From: Synechococcales cyanobacterium S06
Lineage (GTDB): Bacteria > Cyanobacteriota > Cyanobacteriia > Cyanobacteriales > JAABRE01
NCBI GenBank assembly: GCA_011391125.1
Contig: JAABRE010000031.1
Coordinates: forward strand, 1 to 54,409
Direction of reading: 5' to 3'
Length of the DNA stretch: 54,409 nt
Each line of letters begins with the position of its first letter. Position 1 is the stretch's first letter. Shown one piece after another: positions 46,216-54,311 of this stretch. A program made the position numbers and the translations under genes. Below the pieces are notes generated by a model. That model was not told the DNA's origin and made no database searches. It saw nothing but the letters and a program-made list of their open reading frames with translations.

Positions 46216-47166
46216 ATGAGTTCTACTACTGTTCGCATTGGTACTCGAAAAAGTCAATTAGCTTTGGTCCAAACTTATTGGGTCCAATCTGTTTTAGAAA
46301 AGAATTTCCCGAAAATTACCTTTGAAGTGGAAAAAATGAGCACTCAGGGCGATAAAATCCTTGATGTTCCTTTGGCTAAAATTGGCGATAAGGGCTTGTT
46401 TACCAAGGAGTTGGAAGTTGGTATGCTAAACAAAGATACTGATTTGGCTGTCCACTCTTTGAAGGATTTACCGACTAATCTCCCCGAAGGTTTGATGTTG
46501 GGTTGTGTTACCGAAAGGGTTAATCCCGCCGATGCTCTGGTAGTCAATGAAAAGCATAAGGATAAACAATTAGATACTTTGCCGGAAGGTTCAGTGATTG
46601 GCACTTCTTCTCTAAGAAGGTTGGCTCAATTGCGTTACCACTATCCCCATTTTCAATTTAAGGATGTTCGCGGTAATGTGAATACTCGGTTAGCTAAGTT
46701 GGATGCTGGTGAGTATGACGCAATTATATTGGCTGTTGCTGGTTTGCAACGCCTTGATTTTGGCGATCGCATTCATCAAGTTATACCTTCTGAGATTAGT
46801 TTACACGCAGTGGGGCAAGGAGCTTTGGGAATTGAGTGTCGCGATGGTGATACGGAAATCCTCAATTTACTTAAGGTTTTAGAACATTCTGAAAGTCGCG
46901 ATTGTTGTTTTGCTGAACGGTCTTTTTTGCGGGAATTAGAAGGTGGTTGTCAAGTTCCCATTGGTGTTAATACCAATATTGAGGGAGATACCCTTACTTT
47001 AACGGGTATGGTTGCTAGTTTGGATGGTAAACGCTTGATTAAGGATACAGTTAAGGGCGATCGCACCAAGGCAGAACAATTAGGCATCGAGTTAGCGACT
47101 ACCTTGAAAAATCAAGGCGCAGGCGAAATTTTAGCGGAAATATTTGCTCAAATTCAAAGAGATTAA
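46216..47166 (+). CDS. hemC: Hydroxymethylbilane synthase (porphobilinogen deaminase)
   Basis: Polymerises four porphobilinogens into hydroxymethylbilane for haem and chlorophyll. 316 aa. Family marks: [18 protein letters not shown] at the start, [36 protein letters not shown] and [24 protein letters not shown]. The cysteine that holds the dipyrromethane cofactor is in [14 protein letters not shown] near residue 255. Complete and not in an operon here. Confidence 0.96.
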   Translation: MSSTTVRIGTRKSQLALVQTYWVQSVLEKNFPKITFEVEKMSTQGDKILDVPLAKIGDKGLFTKELEVGMLNKDTDLAVHSLKDLPTNLPEGLMLGCVTERVNPADALVVNEKHKDKQLDTLPEGSVIGTSSLRRLAQLRYHYPHFQFKDVRGNVNTRLAKLDAGEYDAIILAVAGLQRLDFGDRIHQVIPSEISLHAVGQGALGIECRDGDTEILNLLKVLEHSESRDCCFAERSFLRELEGGCQVPIGVNTNIEGDTLTLTGMVASLDGKRLIKDTVKGDRTKAEQLGIELATTLKNQGAGEILAEIFAQIQRD

Positions 47167-47181
47167 TAAATAATGTCTGAA

Positions 47182-47460
47182 TCCCCCCTAACCCCCCTTA
47201 CTAAGGGGGGCTGTTTCAAAGTCGAGAGCAAAATTTGAAGACCCTCACCCCCAACCCCTCATCCCAAAGGGAGAGGGGAGCATATTTCCTAATATTTAAA
47301 ACCTGTTTTTTAAGTATTAGGAAAAAGGTATTTAAACTCATATTTGGCAAGGGGTTCAAAAAGAGCAAATTTTACTTTGAAACAGCCCTGCCCTTACTAA
47401 GGGGGGGATTCGGAGTTCTTCTAACCCCCCTTACTAAGGGGGGACTAAGGGGGGATAATT
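47182..47460. repeat. Cluster of CCCCCCTTACTAAGGGGGG palindromes
   Basis: The C-run/CTTACTAAG/G-run palindrome occurs at about 47192-47210, again at 47389-47408 after the MITE, and twice more at 47425-47453. The first and second copies look like one palindrome array split by the MITE at 47209-47387. A plus-strand open frame through this region (47235-47474) is repeat-derived and not counted as a gene. Confidence 0.75.
47209..47387. mobile_element. 179-bp MITE with GGCTGTTTCAAAGT ends
   Basis: Perfect 14-bp terminal inverted repeats, GGCTGTTTCAAAGT (47209-47222) and ACTTTGAAACAGCC (47374-47387), with AAATTT next to both. The interior holds the hairpin core CCCTCATCCCAAAGGGAGAGGGG (47256-47278) also found in the MITE at 32972. 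It has no coding capacity. Confidence 0.8.
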
Positions 47461-47518
47461 CACAAATTATCTGAATTATTTTAAAGATAATTTATCAATT
47501 GTTTTTTAGGATTTAAAA

Positions 47519-48016
47519 ATGGAATTTTCAATGTATTTAAAATGGTCAGGAATTTTGACTATTGCTCTTTTTGTATTTACGATTATCGCTTTTATTTTTA
47601 ATTGGGGTTTCCGTTTTCGTTTCGTAGGAATTACCAGTTTTATGGTGGTTTTAACAGTGGGAATTTTTGGTTTAAGTTTAGGTTTTTTTGCGAGAACTAC
47701 TATTCCTGATGCTGTACGTTATGGTTTAGTCTATGATAATGCGGCTAATTTAACTGTAGTGAATGTTGCACCTACGATTACGAAAAATCAGGTAGAACCA
47801 ACTTTGAAACAGGTTGCTAGTGATTTATTTTCTCCCGGAAGAATTGGCCTTGGTGATACTAAAATGACGGTGAGATTACGCACTTTAATTCACCCGAAAG
47901 AAGGCATTACTGAACCATTATATTTAGGACAAGTTAGACGATCTTTAACGGATCGAAATGATGACAATTTGGCAATCGAAATTTATTCCCAAAATGTGAA
48001 AAAGTTACCTAGTTAA
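47519..48016 (+). CDS. ycf51: Ycf51 family protein
   Basis: 165-aa protein conserved in cyanobacteria and some algal plastids (DUF2518). Two membrane helices near the N-terminus (WSGILTIALFVFTIIAFIFNWG and VGITSFMVVLTVGIFGLSLGF) precede a soluble part with TTIPDAVRYGLVYDN, APTITKNQVEPTLKQVASDLFSPGR and RTLIHPKEGITEPLYLGQV. AGGAT 6 nt before the ATG supports this start. Function unknown to me. A strong hairpin terminator follows. Confidence 0.9.
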   Translation: MEFSMYLKWSGILTIALFVFTIIAFIFNWGFRFRFVGITSFMVVLTVGIFGLSLGFFARTTIPDAVRYGLVYDNAANLTVVNVAPTITKNQVEPTLKQVASDLFSPGRIGLGDTKMTVRLRTLIHPKEGITEPLYLGQVRRSLTDRNDDNLAIEIYSQNVKKLPS

Positions 48017-48022
48017 TAATAG

Positions 48023-48051
48023 AAATCCGATTTTTTTACAAAATCGGATTT
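48023..48051. terminator. Hairpin terminator after ycf51
   Basis: AAATCCGATTTT, loop TTTAC, AAAATCGGATTT followed by TTTT: a perfect 12-bp stem with a T tract, 7 bp past the ycf51 stop. It lies between convergent genes and may serve both. Confidence 0.8.
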
Positions 48052-48069
48052 TTTGGTAAAACAGACAAA

Positions 48070-48933
48070 TTAAGGTAAATTTAGCTTTAATTCTTCTACC
48101 GTTTCCTGTGACAAACCAGTAATCATGGCCACAAAATCAATACTTAAATCTTGTTTGAGTAACTTAATGGCAATTTCGCGTTTTTCTTCTAGTTTACCTT
48201 CCATTTTCCCTTCTAGTTTTCCTTCCATTTTCCCTTCTAGTTTTCCTTCTAGTTTTCCTTCTAGTTTTCCTTCTAGTTTCCCTTCTTCAAGGATTTCTTG
48301 ATAAGTAACAGACTCTTTCATAATATCTCTCCTTAAAATTTTTCTCATAATGTCCTGCTTTAATACTAACCCACCTAAAATATAACTGGCAGCTGTGACA
48401 TCCGCTTGAATTTTTCTTGAGTCAATTGTGTCTATTTTCTTGGCTATTTTCTGTAATACTTCCTCCTTATTTTCTTGCTTGGTTAATATTGCAAAAGGCA
48501 ATAATCCCGGTGTTTTTAAGAATATGTCGGTTGGTTGTTCCCATAATCTGATTACCTCAAATTCATGGCTAAAATTGGTTAATTTAAAACTATTTTGATA
48601 GACTAATTCTGACTTACTTTTTCTCAAATATACCACAAATTGACGCATTTCTTTATGAGGAAAACGACGATATACCCTTAAACGATAATCGGCCATTCTT
48701 AAGGGGATTTCCTCATCAGGAGAGGTTTGAAATTCGATGTGTAAAATTAAGTTAATAGGGAGTTCGCACTCCTCATCATCTGACTGTAAGAGGATTAAAC
48801 TATCAGCTCTAATCGGTTCATTAGATAATTCTTTTGGACTTAATTGAGTTAATTTAATTGGTTTTCCTAATAACCAACTGGCAATATCTTGGCTAAAATG
48901 TTCCGCTATATACTTACAAATGTTATCATACAT
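48070..48933 (-). CDS. Rpn/PD-(D/E)XK nuclease family protein with GKLE repeats
   Basis: 287 aa. A nuclease-like core has IRADSLILLQ (D) and INLILHIEFQTSPDEEIPLRMADYRLRVYRRFP (E-F-Q), the Rpn/transposase_31-like pattern. Residues about 231-258 are seven tandem GK(L/M)E units coded by a 12-bp DNA repeat (about 48195-48285), followed by a short helical end (LSIDFVAMITGLSQETVEELKLNLP) resembling the C-terminus of many cyanobacterial members. Such proteins are numerous in cyanobacteria and are thought to promote recombination. The repeat length probably varies between strains. Confidence 0.85.
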   Translation of the reverse strand: MYDNICKYIAEHFSQDIASWLLGKPIKLTQLSPKELSNEPIRADSLILLQSDDEECELPINLILHIEFQTSPDEEIPLRMADYRLRVYRRFPHKEMRQFVVYLRKSKSELVYQNSFKLTNFSHEFEVIRLWEQPTDIFLKTPGLLPFAILTKQENKEEVLQKIAKKIDTIDSRKIQADVTAASYILGGLVLKQDIMRKILRRDIMKESVTYQEILEEGKLEGKLEGKLEGKLEGKMEGKLEGKMEGKLEEKREIAIKLLKQDLSIDFVAMITGLSQETVEELKLNLP

Positions 48934-49094
48934 AATTAATTTTTTATTTTAATGGGTTGGGTTTTTGTTTATGAAACCTAACTTTTTTTTGAGGTTTCTT
49001 TGCATTGGTTTACAACAAAGATTATAGTTGCTAACTTTACCAATAACAATTATAACTCATAATTAATAAATTTTAATGTTTATAGAGTTAATTC

Positions 49095-49160
49095 GTAGGG
49101 TGGGCAACTATGACAAGATATAATGTTAACTTACTGGCTCATTTTAGTTGCCCACCTTAC
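49095..49160. repeat. 66-bp GTAGGGTGGG...CCCACCTTAC hairpin repeat
   Basis: GTAGGGTGGGCAACT and AGTTGCCCACCTTAC form a near-perfect terminal stem around an AT-rich loop. Family members also lie at 19396, 52772 and, degraded, 11046. The remaining 48934-49223 gap holds nothing else I can support. Confidence 0.85.
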
Positions 49161-49223
49161 CATTCGAGAATAACTTATGTTATAATTTTATTACTAATTT
49201 AATACTAACTTAACAAAAATAAA

Positions 49224-49460
49224 ATGAACACAGTTATTGAAGCTATTTTTAATGGACAGGTTTTTGAACCGACAGAATTTGTCGAAATTAAAGCCAATAC
49301 AAAAGTTAAGCTGACCATTGAAGCGGAAATTAAAGAGGAAGTCAATCAAGATTATAGTTTTTTAAAAACTGCACGCTCCCTTAAAATAAATGCTCCAGCT
49401 GATTTTTCCGAGAATATTGATAACTATTTATATGGTGATGAAACTGAAAATGAACAATAA
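49224..49460 (+). CDS. DUF104/AF2212-like antitoxin
   Basis: 78-aa antitoxin-type protein with a short SH3-like start, TVIEAIFNGQVFEPTEFVEIKANTKVKLTIE, and a flexible acidic end that would wrap the toxin. It is typical of antitoxins paired with PIN-domain toxins in cyanobacteria. It overlaps the toxin gene by 11 bp. The toxin is frameshifted, so this antitoxin is probably an orphan now. Confidence 0.85.
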   Translation: MNTVIEAIFNGQVFEPTEFVEIKANTKVKLTIEAEIKEEVNQDYSFLKTARSLKINAPADFSENIDNYLYGDETENEQ

Positions 49461-49918
49461 ATTATTTTTAGATACTTCTTATGTTATTGCTTTAGTTGCC
49501 CCTCAAGATAATTATCATCAAAAAGCTATTAAAATAGCAGAAATTATTGAAACAAAATATATTAATCTAGTCACAACTCAAGCTATTCTATTAGAAATAG
49601 GCAATGCTTTAGCAAAAATAAAATATCGCCAAGTTTCTATTTCTTTATTAAAAGCAATGGAAAATGATCCTCAAATAAGAGATAATTTCTATTTCAAATA
49701 AGTTATATCAAGACGCATTTAATCTATATTGTCAACGTTTAGATAAGCAATGGGGATTAGTTGATTGTCTGTCTTTTATTACCATGAAAAAATATAATAT
49801 TACTGAAGCTTTAACTGCTGATATTCACTTTCAACAAGCCGGTTTTAAAGCATTATTTAAGAGAAGAATTTTAACTATTATCTACAGAAAAATTGATAAT
49901 TTAGATTTATTTTGGTAA
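49450..49918 (+). pseudogene. PIN-domain (VapC-like) toxin, frameshifted
   Basis: Begins ATG 49450 (MNNKLFLDTSYVIALVAPQDNYH), with the first PIN aspartate in LDTSYV and a glutamate in LEIGNALAK. The first frame stops at 49701. The second frame continues SNKLYQDAFNLYCQRLDKQWGLVDCLSF, MKKYNITEALTADIHFQQAGF (the LVDC and TADxHF acid sites) to TAA 49916-49918. A shift near 49675-49685 separates them. The stop codon also touches the end of a MITE (49918-50021), so the last residues may be new. Confidence 0.85.
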
Positions 49919-50021
49919 TATAGCAGTCCTCTGTTAGTTGTGTAGAGACGTTGCATGCAAGGTCTCTACAGTAAGGGTTTAGTGAAAACAATTTTTTACA
50001 ACCTATTTAGGAGTGCTATAT
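49918..50021. mobile_element. 104-bp MITE with ATATAGCA ends and inner palindrome
   Basis: Terminal inverted repeats ATATAGCAGTCCT (49918-49930) and AGGAGTGCTATAT (50009-50021), one mismatch. Inside, 49941-49970 is a palindrome TGTAGAGACGTTGCATGCAAGGTCTCTACA type, related to the perfect one at 2117-2148. The outer ends match the 103-bp element at 32972, whose inner hairpin is different. Confidence 0.75.
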
Positions 50022-50097
50022 AACACTTAATCGTAAAACGCTATATCGGATGAGTAATTTTCACAAATTCTAATAAATATCCACCCTATCCTTAACC

Positions 50098-50129
50098 TGT
50101 CTAAAAATTAAGATTTTAAACATATTTCT
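50098..50129 (-). pseudogene. Remnant matching the 3' end of the GUN4 gene
   Basis: Thirty of 32 bases agree with 52073-52104, the end of the GUN4-domain gene and its immediate downstream sequence; on the minus strand both spell E-(M/I)-C-L-K-S-stop. Beyond this the similarity fades. It suggests a decayed tandem paralogue or a recombination scar with the outer-membrane gene in between. The rest of 50022-50264 shows no gene. Confidence 0.5.
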
Positions 50130-50264
50130 AGGGAGAGCGGACAATTATTTATAGAATAAAAACAGGAGAAAATGAAACAAATTGGGCTAAAAAAATAGGA
50201 CTTAATTACTATTTTTTCTGTCTGGTCATTCGATGTTTTAAGATCACTTTACCAATCCACCAAT

Positions 50265-51602
50265 TTAAAAGCGGAAAGAGAAATCTAAATATGGTCCATT
50301 TTGATTCAAAGTTAGCCCAAAATCCTTACCACTATCCAAATCTTTGTTGTAGTTGAGATAACTAAAGCGGTATCCAATTCCGACGGAGGTGTCTCCAGCA
50401 AACATCCAATCTATACCTGTTCTAGCACTCCACTTCGTCAGTCCACTAATACCGAAACCCGAAAATGATCCTGCAGTCACTGCTGCCCATTTCGGAGCAA
50501 AATTCCATTGCACACGTCCTCCGACTAATGGCGAAACAATCGTTTTACCACGGTCGAAATTTGCTGTTCCCCCCAAGTTGGTACTCAGATCGAGATTCAG
50601 ATTGACACTGGTAATGTTCATTCCACCAATAACGTCGAATAAAAGAGGACCTAAATCATGTTCTGTCGATACTCCTTTGGGATTGACCTTTGTTTTATCA
50701 TAAAAGCGATAAGAGGCGGCCAAATCCCCAGACCAGACTTCGCTATCTAAACTGGCTTTCAACTCTGTAGGTACGTAATCGGCTAGACCGGGGTTGCGGA
50801 CTGGCCTCGTCAGGGTGACATCAGTTGATGCGGATAAATAATCTATATTGGCAAGGAATCCCAAATGATAATCGGGTCTCCAAGCTTGGAAATCTCCGAA
50901 AAACAAGAAATTCAATTTTTCATCAATAAAAGTTTTAATCTCGTCAAAACCAATATCAATATCTCCACCACTATTTCCACTACCACTTCCACTACCATTT
51001 CCACGAAGCTTTCCAACCGTTGTATCACCATAAATAGTGATGGGGAGATAGACATAAGGCTGAAACATGAAATGCCAACGATTCGACTCGGATGCGGAAG
51101 TCTGAGACTCGTTGGTATTAGGGGTTTCTACCGGAGTCTCCTCCGTGTTGGTATTAGTGTTGGTATTGGGGGTTTCTACCGGAGTCTCCTCCGTGTTGAG
51201 ACTGGGAAATTCGATGGGTTTGTCCTGAGTATTGTTCTGTTTTAATGCAGAGGCATTCGTCACCGTGGCTTGAGATAATTCCCCAACTGATGTATGCAAT
51301 GGAGTCAGTTCTTTGTTTTGTGCTATTGTTTTAAAGTTCAGTGATGGTTGCAACTCGGCGGTTTCGATTGGCGAGGAAATCGTATCTGCGGCGATTGAGG
51401 ATTCAATCGAGGAAACGGAGGAAGCAGAAGAACCTTCCACGCCTTGTAATTCAAGGGATGTAGTCACTTCTGATCCCAATGTCAAATCGGGATTCGCCGT
51501 TTTACCGATCTCCGCGAGACTGGGGGAAATACTGGCAACTAGAGTCAGCCCCAAGATGCTGGGTGGGACTAGCAAAGCTTGCCAAAGCACTTTTGTTAAC
51601 AT
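50265..51602 (-). CDS. Outer-membrane beta-barrel protein, secreted
   Basis: 445 aa from ATG 51602; this ATG has GAGGAG 6-7 nt upstream, whereas the in-frame ATG 15 bp earlier overlaps that site. A signal peptide (LLVPPSILGLTLVASISPSLA) is followed by about 130 low-complexity residues with a duplicated TEETPVETPNTN segment (a DNA repeat at about 51117-51200). From FMFQPYVYLPITIYG a barrel-like pattern continues (FGDFQAWRPDYHLGFLANIDYLSAS, GDLAASYRFYDKT, VGGRVQWNFAPKWAAVTAGSFSG) and ends in the aromatic terminus YLDFSFRF, the BAM recognition form. GSGSGSGNSGG is an internal glycine-serine loop. Confidence 0.7.
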   Translation of the reverse strand: MLTKVLWQALLVPPSILGLTLVASISPSLAEIGKTANPDLTLGSEVTTSLELQGVEGSSASSVSSIESSIAADTISSPIETAELQPSLNFKTIAQNKELTPLHTSVGELSQATVTNASALKQNNTQDKPIEFPSLNTEETPVETPNTNTNTNTEETPVETPNTNESQTSASESNRWHFMFQPYVYLPITIYGDTTVGKLRGNGSGSGSGNSGGDIDIGFDEIKTFIDEKLNFLFFGDFQAWRPDYHLGFLANIDYLSASTDVTLTRPVRNPGLADYVPTELKASLDSEVWSGDLAASYRFYDKTKVNPKGVSTEHDLGPLLFDVIGGMNITSVNLNLDLSTNLGGTANFDRGKTIVSPLVGGRVQWNFAPKWAAVTAGSFSGFGISGLTKWSARTGIDWMFAGDTSVGIGYRFSYLNYNKDLDSGKDFGLTLNQNGPYLDFSFRF

Positions 51603-51617
51603 CGACGCTCTCCTCAT

Positions 51618-52082
51618 TACAAATAATAATTTTAATTGTAAAACAATTACAGCGTAATGTCGATAATTTTATAATTCTTTTGTCAAACCAAATCCTAATT
51701 AGTTGGCAAGATTGGTAAGATAAATTAGTCTAAATATTGTCTTAAGGCCGCTTTTATAAAGTTGATAATCAGCCTAAAATCATTAGGTTAAAAACGAATA
51801 AATAACTTGTTTTGAAGTAATTATTTAATAATATATCTACCAAAAATAAGTAATAATTAAAGGTAAATATTTAAAAAATTAAGTAATTATAGAAAAATCT
51901 AGTGAATTTAGGTAACTTTATTTGTTGAGATTAGTCCTATTTTAGAAGCGGCTAAAATTATTTTTATAAAAAAATAAGATTAGCTTTCTTCTCAAATTAA
52001 ATAATTACTTGGATTGCTAATTTTTGGGATAAAAAAGTTTTGCAAATTACCCCATTTAATTTATACTTTAATTGTCTAAAAA
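51618..52082. other. AT-rich intergenic region
   Basis: About 465 bp, very AT-rich, between the outer-membrane gene and the GUN4 gene (both minus strand). I see no gene, hairpin repeat or clear terminator in it, only scattered TATAAT-like strings. It likely contains the promoter and leader of the outer-membrane gene. Confidence 0.5.
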
Positions 52083-52661
52083 TCAAGATTTTAAACACAT
52101 TTCTGCGGGTGACATAGACGGTAAAAAATACCAAACTAACCAACCATTAGATAACAAACCGGCACGAGATACGGAAGGTAAATGACCAAGAGGTGCATCA
52201 GTAGTATAACTTAAATCATCAGTAGATAACCATTTATTATTTTTACGCCATCCAACTTGATTGCCAAATTTCTCATTATTGCCAACAGTTAGATAAATTT
52301 TTTTTTGTTGACTAAATCCGAATTTACCATCACTGTAATCTTGCCATAATTTGTCTATTATTAAAATATCTTGACAAGATATTTTAATAATGCTATTCTT
52401 ATCTATCCATCTATCTTCTTGAGTATTACTAAGTTTAAGCATTAATTTTCTAGTCGCAACATCAGCTTGATAAAAGTCTTTTGAAGCTAAAAAAGTTTCC
52501 AATTCTTCAAATTTTATATCGATGGGAGCTTCGGAGAATTGATTATTATTTTCTATTTGGTAACTGTTAAATAATTTAACACCTAAAATAATAAATAAGG
52601 CAAGTAGGATTGATGATCCGATTAAACTTAATAACAGAATTTTTGTTTCTTTTGGTGACAC
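52083..52661 (-). CDS. Membrane-anchored GUN4 domain protein
   Basis: About 193 aa from GTG 52661, chosen because AAGGA lies 9-10 nt upstream; an ATG at 52715 would add 18 residues. One membrane helix near the N-terminus (ILLLSLIGSSILLALFIILGV) is followed by a GUN4 domain: LETFLASKDFYQADVATRKLMLKL, CQDILIIDKLWQDYSDGKFGFSQQKKIYL, VGWRKNNKWLSTDDLSY and APLGHLPS. GUN4 domains bind porphyrins and in Gun4 itself stimulate Mg-chelatase, but anchored multidomain forms have other, unclear tasks. Remnant of its 3' end at 50098. Confidence 0.85.
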   Translation of the reverse strand: MSPKETKILLLSLIGSSILLALFIILGVKLFNSYQIENNNQFSEAPIDIKFEELETFLASKDFYQADVATRKLMLKLSNTQEDRWIDKNSIIKISCQDILIIDKLWQDYSDGKFGFSQQKKIYLTVGNNEKFGNQVGWRKNNKWLSTDDLSYTTDAPLGHLPSVSRAGLLSNGWLVWYFLPSMSPAEMCLKS

Positions 52662-52771
52662 TATATTTTTTCCTTTTCTGATAGAATGTCTAATTATACC
52701 AATAATTAAGGGCATCAAATAATTTTTTGTCAGTTTATAACAGTTTATCTACAATTAAACTACCTAAAAAT

Positions 52772-52837
52772 GTAGGGTGGGCAAATAGGTAAATTAGGGC
52801 AAATAGGGAAAATTTGGTTTTAATTTGCCCACCTTAC
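52772..52837. repeat. 66-bp GTAGGGTGGG...CCCACCTTAC hairpin repeat
   Basis: GTAGGGTGGGCAAAT and ATTTGCCCACCTTAC (with a short direct repeat of AAATAGG inside) form the terminal stem. Same family as 19396-19460 and 49095-49160. It lies in the divergent gap between the GUN4 gene and the alcohol dehydrogenase gene; nothing else was identified there. Confidence 0.85.
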
Positions 52838-52988
52838 CAACAAGATGGTTTATCCATTTGAAAAGCGATCTTCTTGAGAAGATAAAACCAAATTTTAAGG
52901 TAGCACTAAAGCACAATAACAAACCTGTGCTTATGGGTGTCAATTCTACAAATATTTGAGTATAATTATCTATAATTTATCGTTGCTA

Positions 52989-54134
52989 ATGTCTATGGAA
53001 ACACAAGTTACCTCCGAATTATCTACCCAAAATTATCTTCCGATTCTCCTTTCTCCTGCTCTGATTTTACGGGGTAAAGGAATTTTATCTCAATCTGGTA
53101 AGGAAATTTCTCGTTTCGGTAATCACCCTTTATTATTAGGAGGAAATCATACCTTAAATTTAATTAAACCCTTACTTGAACCTATTTCTCAAGAATATAA
53201 TTTAACTCTTTCTTCTGCTAATTATTCCCCTGATTGTTCGGAAAATTCCTTAAAATTATTACGCCAAATCGTGAAATCAAATCACTGTGATTTTATTATC
53301 GGTGTTGGTGGTGGTAAAGCTTTAGATACTGCGAAATTACTCGCTTTTCAATGCAATTTACCCATAATTACCATACCAACTTCGGCAGCAACTTGTGCGG
53401 CTTGGACGGCTTTGTCAAATATATATTCAGATCAAGGTGCTTTTCTCTACGATGTTGCTTTAAGTCGCTGTCCTGACCTGCTAATCCTTGATTATACCTT
53501 GATTCTATCCGCTCCAAAACGCACTTTAGTCGCCGGAATTGGTGATGCGATCGCCAAATGGTATGAAGCATCAGTCAGTAGCGGGCATTCCAACGCAACC
53601 TTAGTCATTGCGGCAGTTCAACAGGCGCGAGTTTTACGGGATATATTGCTGCAAAAAAGCATGGTTGCGTTAAATAACCCCGGTGGTGAAGATTGGCGCG
53701 AGGTGGTTGATGCGAGTGTCTTATTAGCGGGAGTGATCGGTGGTTTAGGAGGTGCAAATTGTCGCACCGTGGCCGCCCATGCTATCCACAATGGATTAAC
53801 CCATATAACCGCTTGTCATGACGTTTTACACGGGGAGAAAGTGGCTTATGGTATCCTGGTACAGCTAAGGTTGGAAGAGTTGGTACAGGGCAATCAATTA
53901 GCGGCTACAGCGAGACAACAATTATTGAAGTTTTACACTGAAATTGGCCTACCTTGCACATTAGAAGATTTAAGCCTACAAAATGTGAGTTTAAGTGAAT
54001 TACGTCACGCTGCCGAAATTGCCTGCAATCCCCAATCAGATATTCATAGATTACCCTTTAAAGTATGTCCAGAACAACTAATGGCTGCCATGGTTTCTAC
54101 TACTTTACCCGTGGAAATTAAGCTTAAAAATTAA
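52989..54134 (+). CDS. Iron-containing alcohol dehydrogenase / glycerol-dehydrogenase-like protein
   Basis: 381 aa from ATG 52989 (MSMETQVTSEL); an upstream TTG adds 11 residues without support. The NAD-binding region includes FIIGVGGGKALDTAKLLAF and PIITIPTSAATCAAWTALSNIYSD. Metal ligands fit GDAIAKWYEAS (aspartate), VAAHAIHNGLTH and CHDVLHGEKVAYGILVQL (histidines), the GldA-like layout. The physiological substrate is unknown. A hairpin terminator and then a 124-bp MITE follow it. Confidence 0.88.
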   Translation: MSMETQVTSELSTQNYLPILLSPALILRGKGILSQSGKEISRFGNHPLLLGGNHTLNLIKPLLEPISQEYNLTLSSANYSPDCSENSLKLLRQIVKSNHCDFIIGVGGGKALDTAKLLAFQCNLPIITIPTSAATCAAWTALSNIYSDQGAFLYDVALSRCPDLLILDYTLILSAPKRTLVAGIGDAIAKWYEASVSSGHSNATLVIAAVQQARVLRDILLQKSMVALNNPGGEDWREVVDASVLLAGVIGGLGGANCRTVAAHAIHNGLTHITACHDVLHGEKVAYGILVQLRLEELVQGNQLAATARQQLLKFYTEIGLPCTLEDLSLQNVSLSELRHAAEIACNPQSDIHRLPFKVCPEQLMAAMVSTTLPVEIKLKN

Positions 54135-54137
54135 GTC

Positions 54138-54165
54138 AAATTAGCCTATAAAAGTAGGCTAATTT
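54138..54165 (+). terminator. Hairpin terminator after the dehydrogenase gene
   Basis: AAATTAGCCTA, loop TAAAAG, TAGGCTAATTT followed by AATTT: an 11-bp perfect stem beginning 4 bp after the stop codon. Confidence 0.75.
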
Positions 54166-54171
54166 AATTTA

Positions 54172-54295
54172 TAGTAATTCCAAATAAAAATTAAACAAAA
54201 GTTTTTAGTTTGTTGTTGGACTTTAGTCCTAAGAAGCGCTAAAGCGCAACTACGAACCTATTTTTTCACTGTTCTAATCTTAATTGAAATTACTA
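54172..54295. mobile_element. 124-bp MITE, copy 3
   Basis: TAGTAATTCCAAATAAA ... TTAATTGAAATTACTA, with inner GGACTTTAGTCC and GCGCTAAAGCGC palindromes. Same orientation as copy 2 (38029-38152) and very close to it in sequence. Borders are TA. Confidence 0.88.
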
Positions 54296-54311
54296 TAATC
54301 TTGAGATAATT

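Noticed and set aside
47235-47474. 79-codon plus-strand frame before ycf51
   Set aside because: It is made entirely of MITE and C/G-run palindrome sequence.
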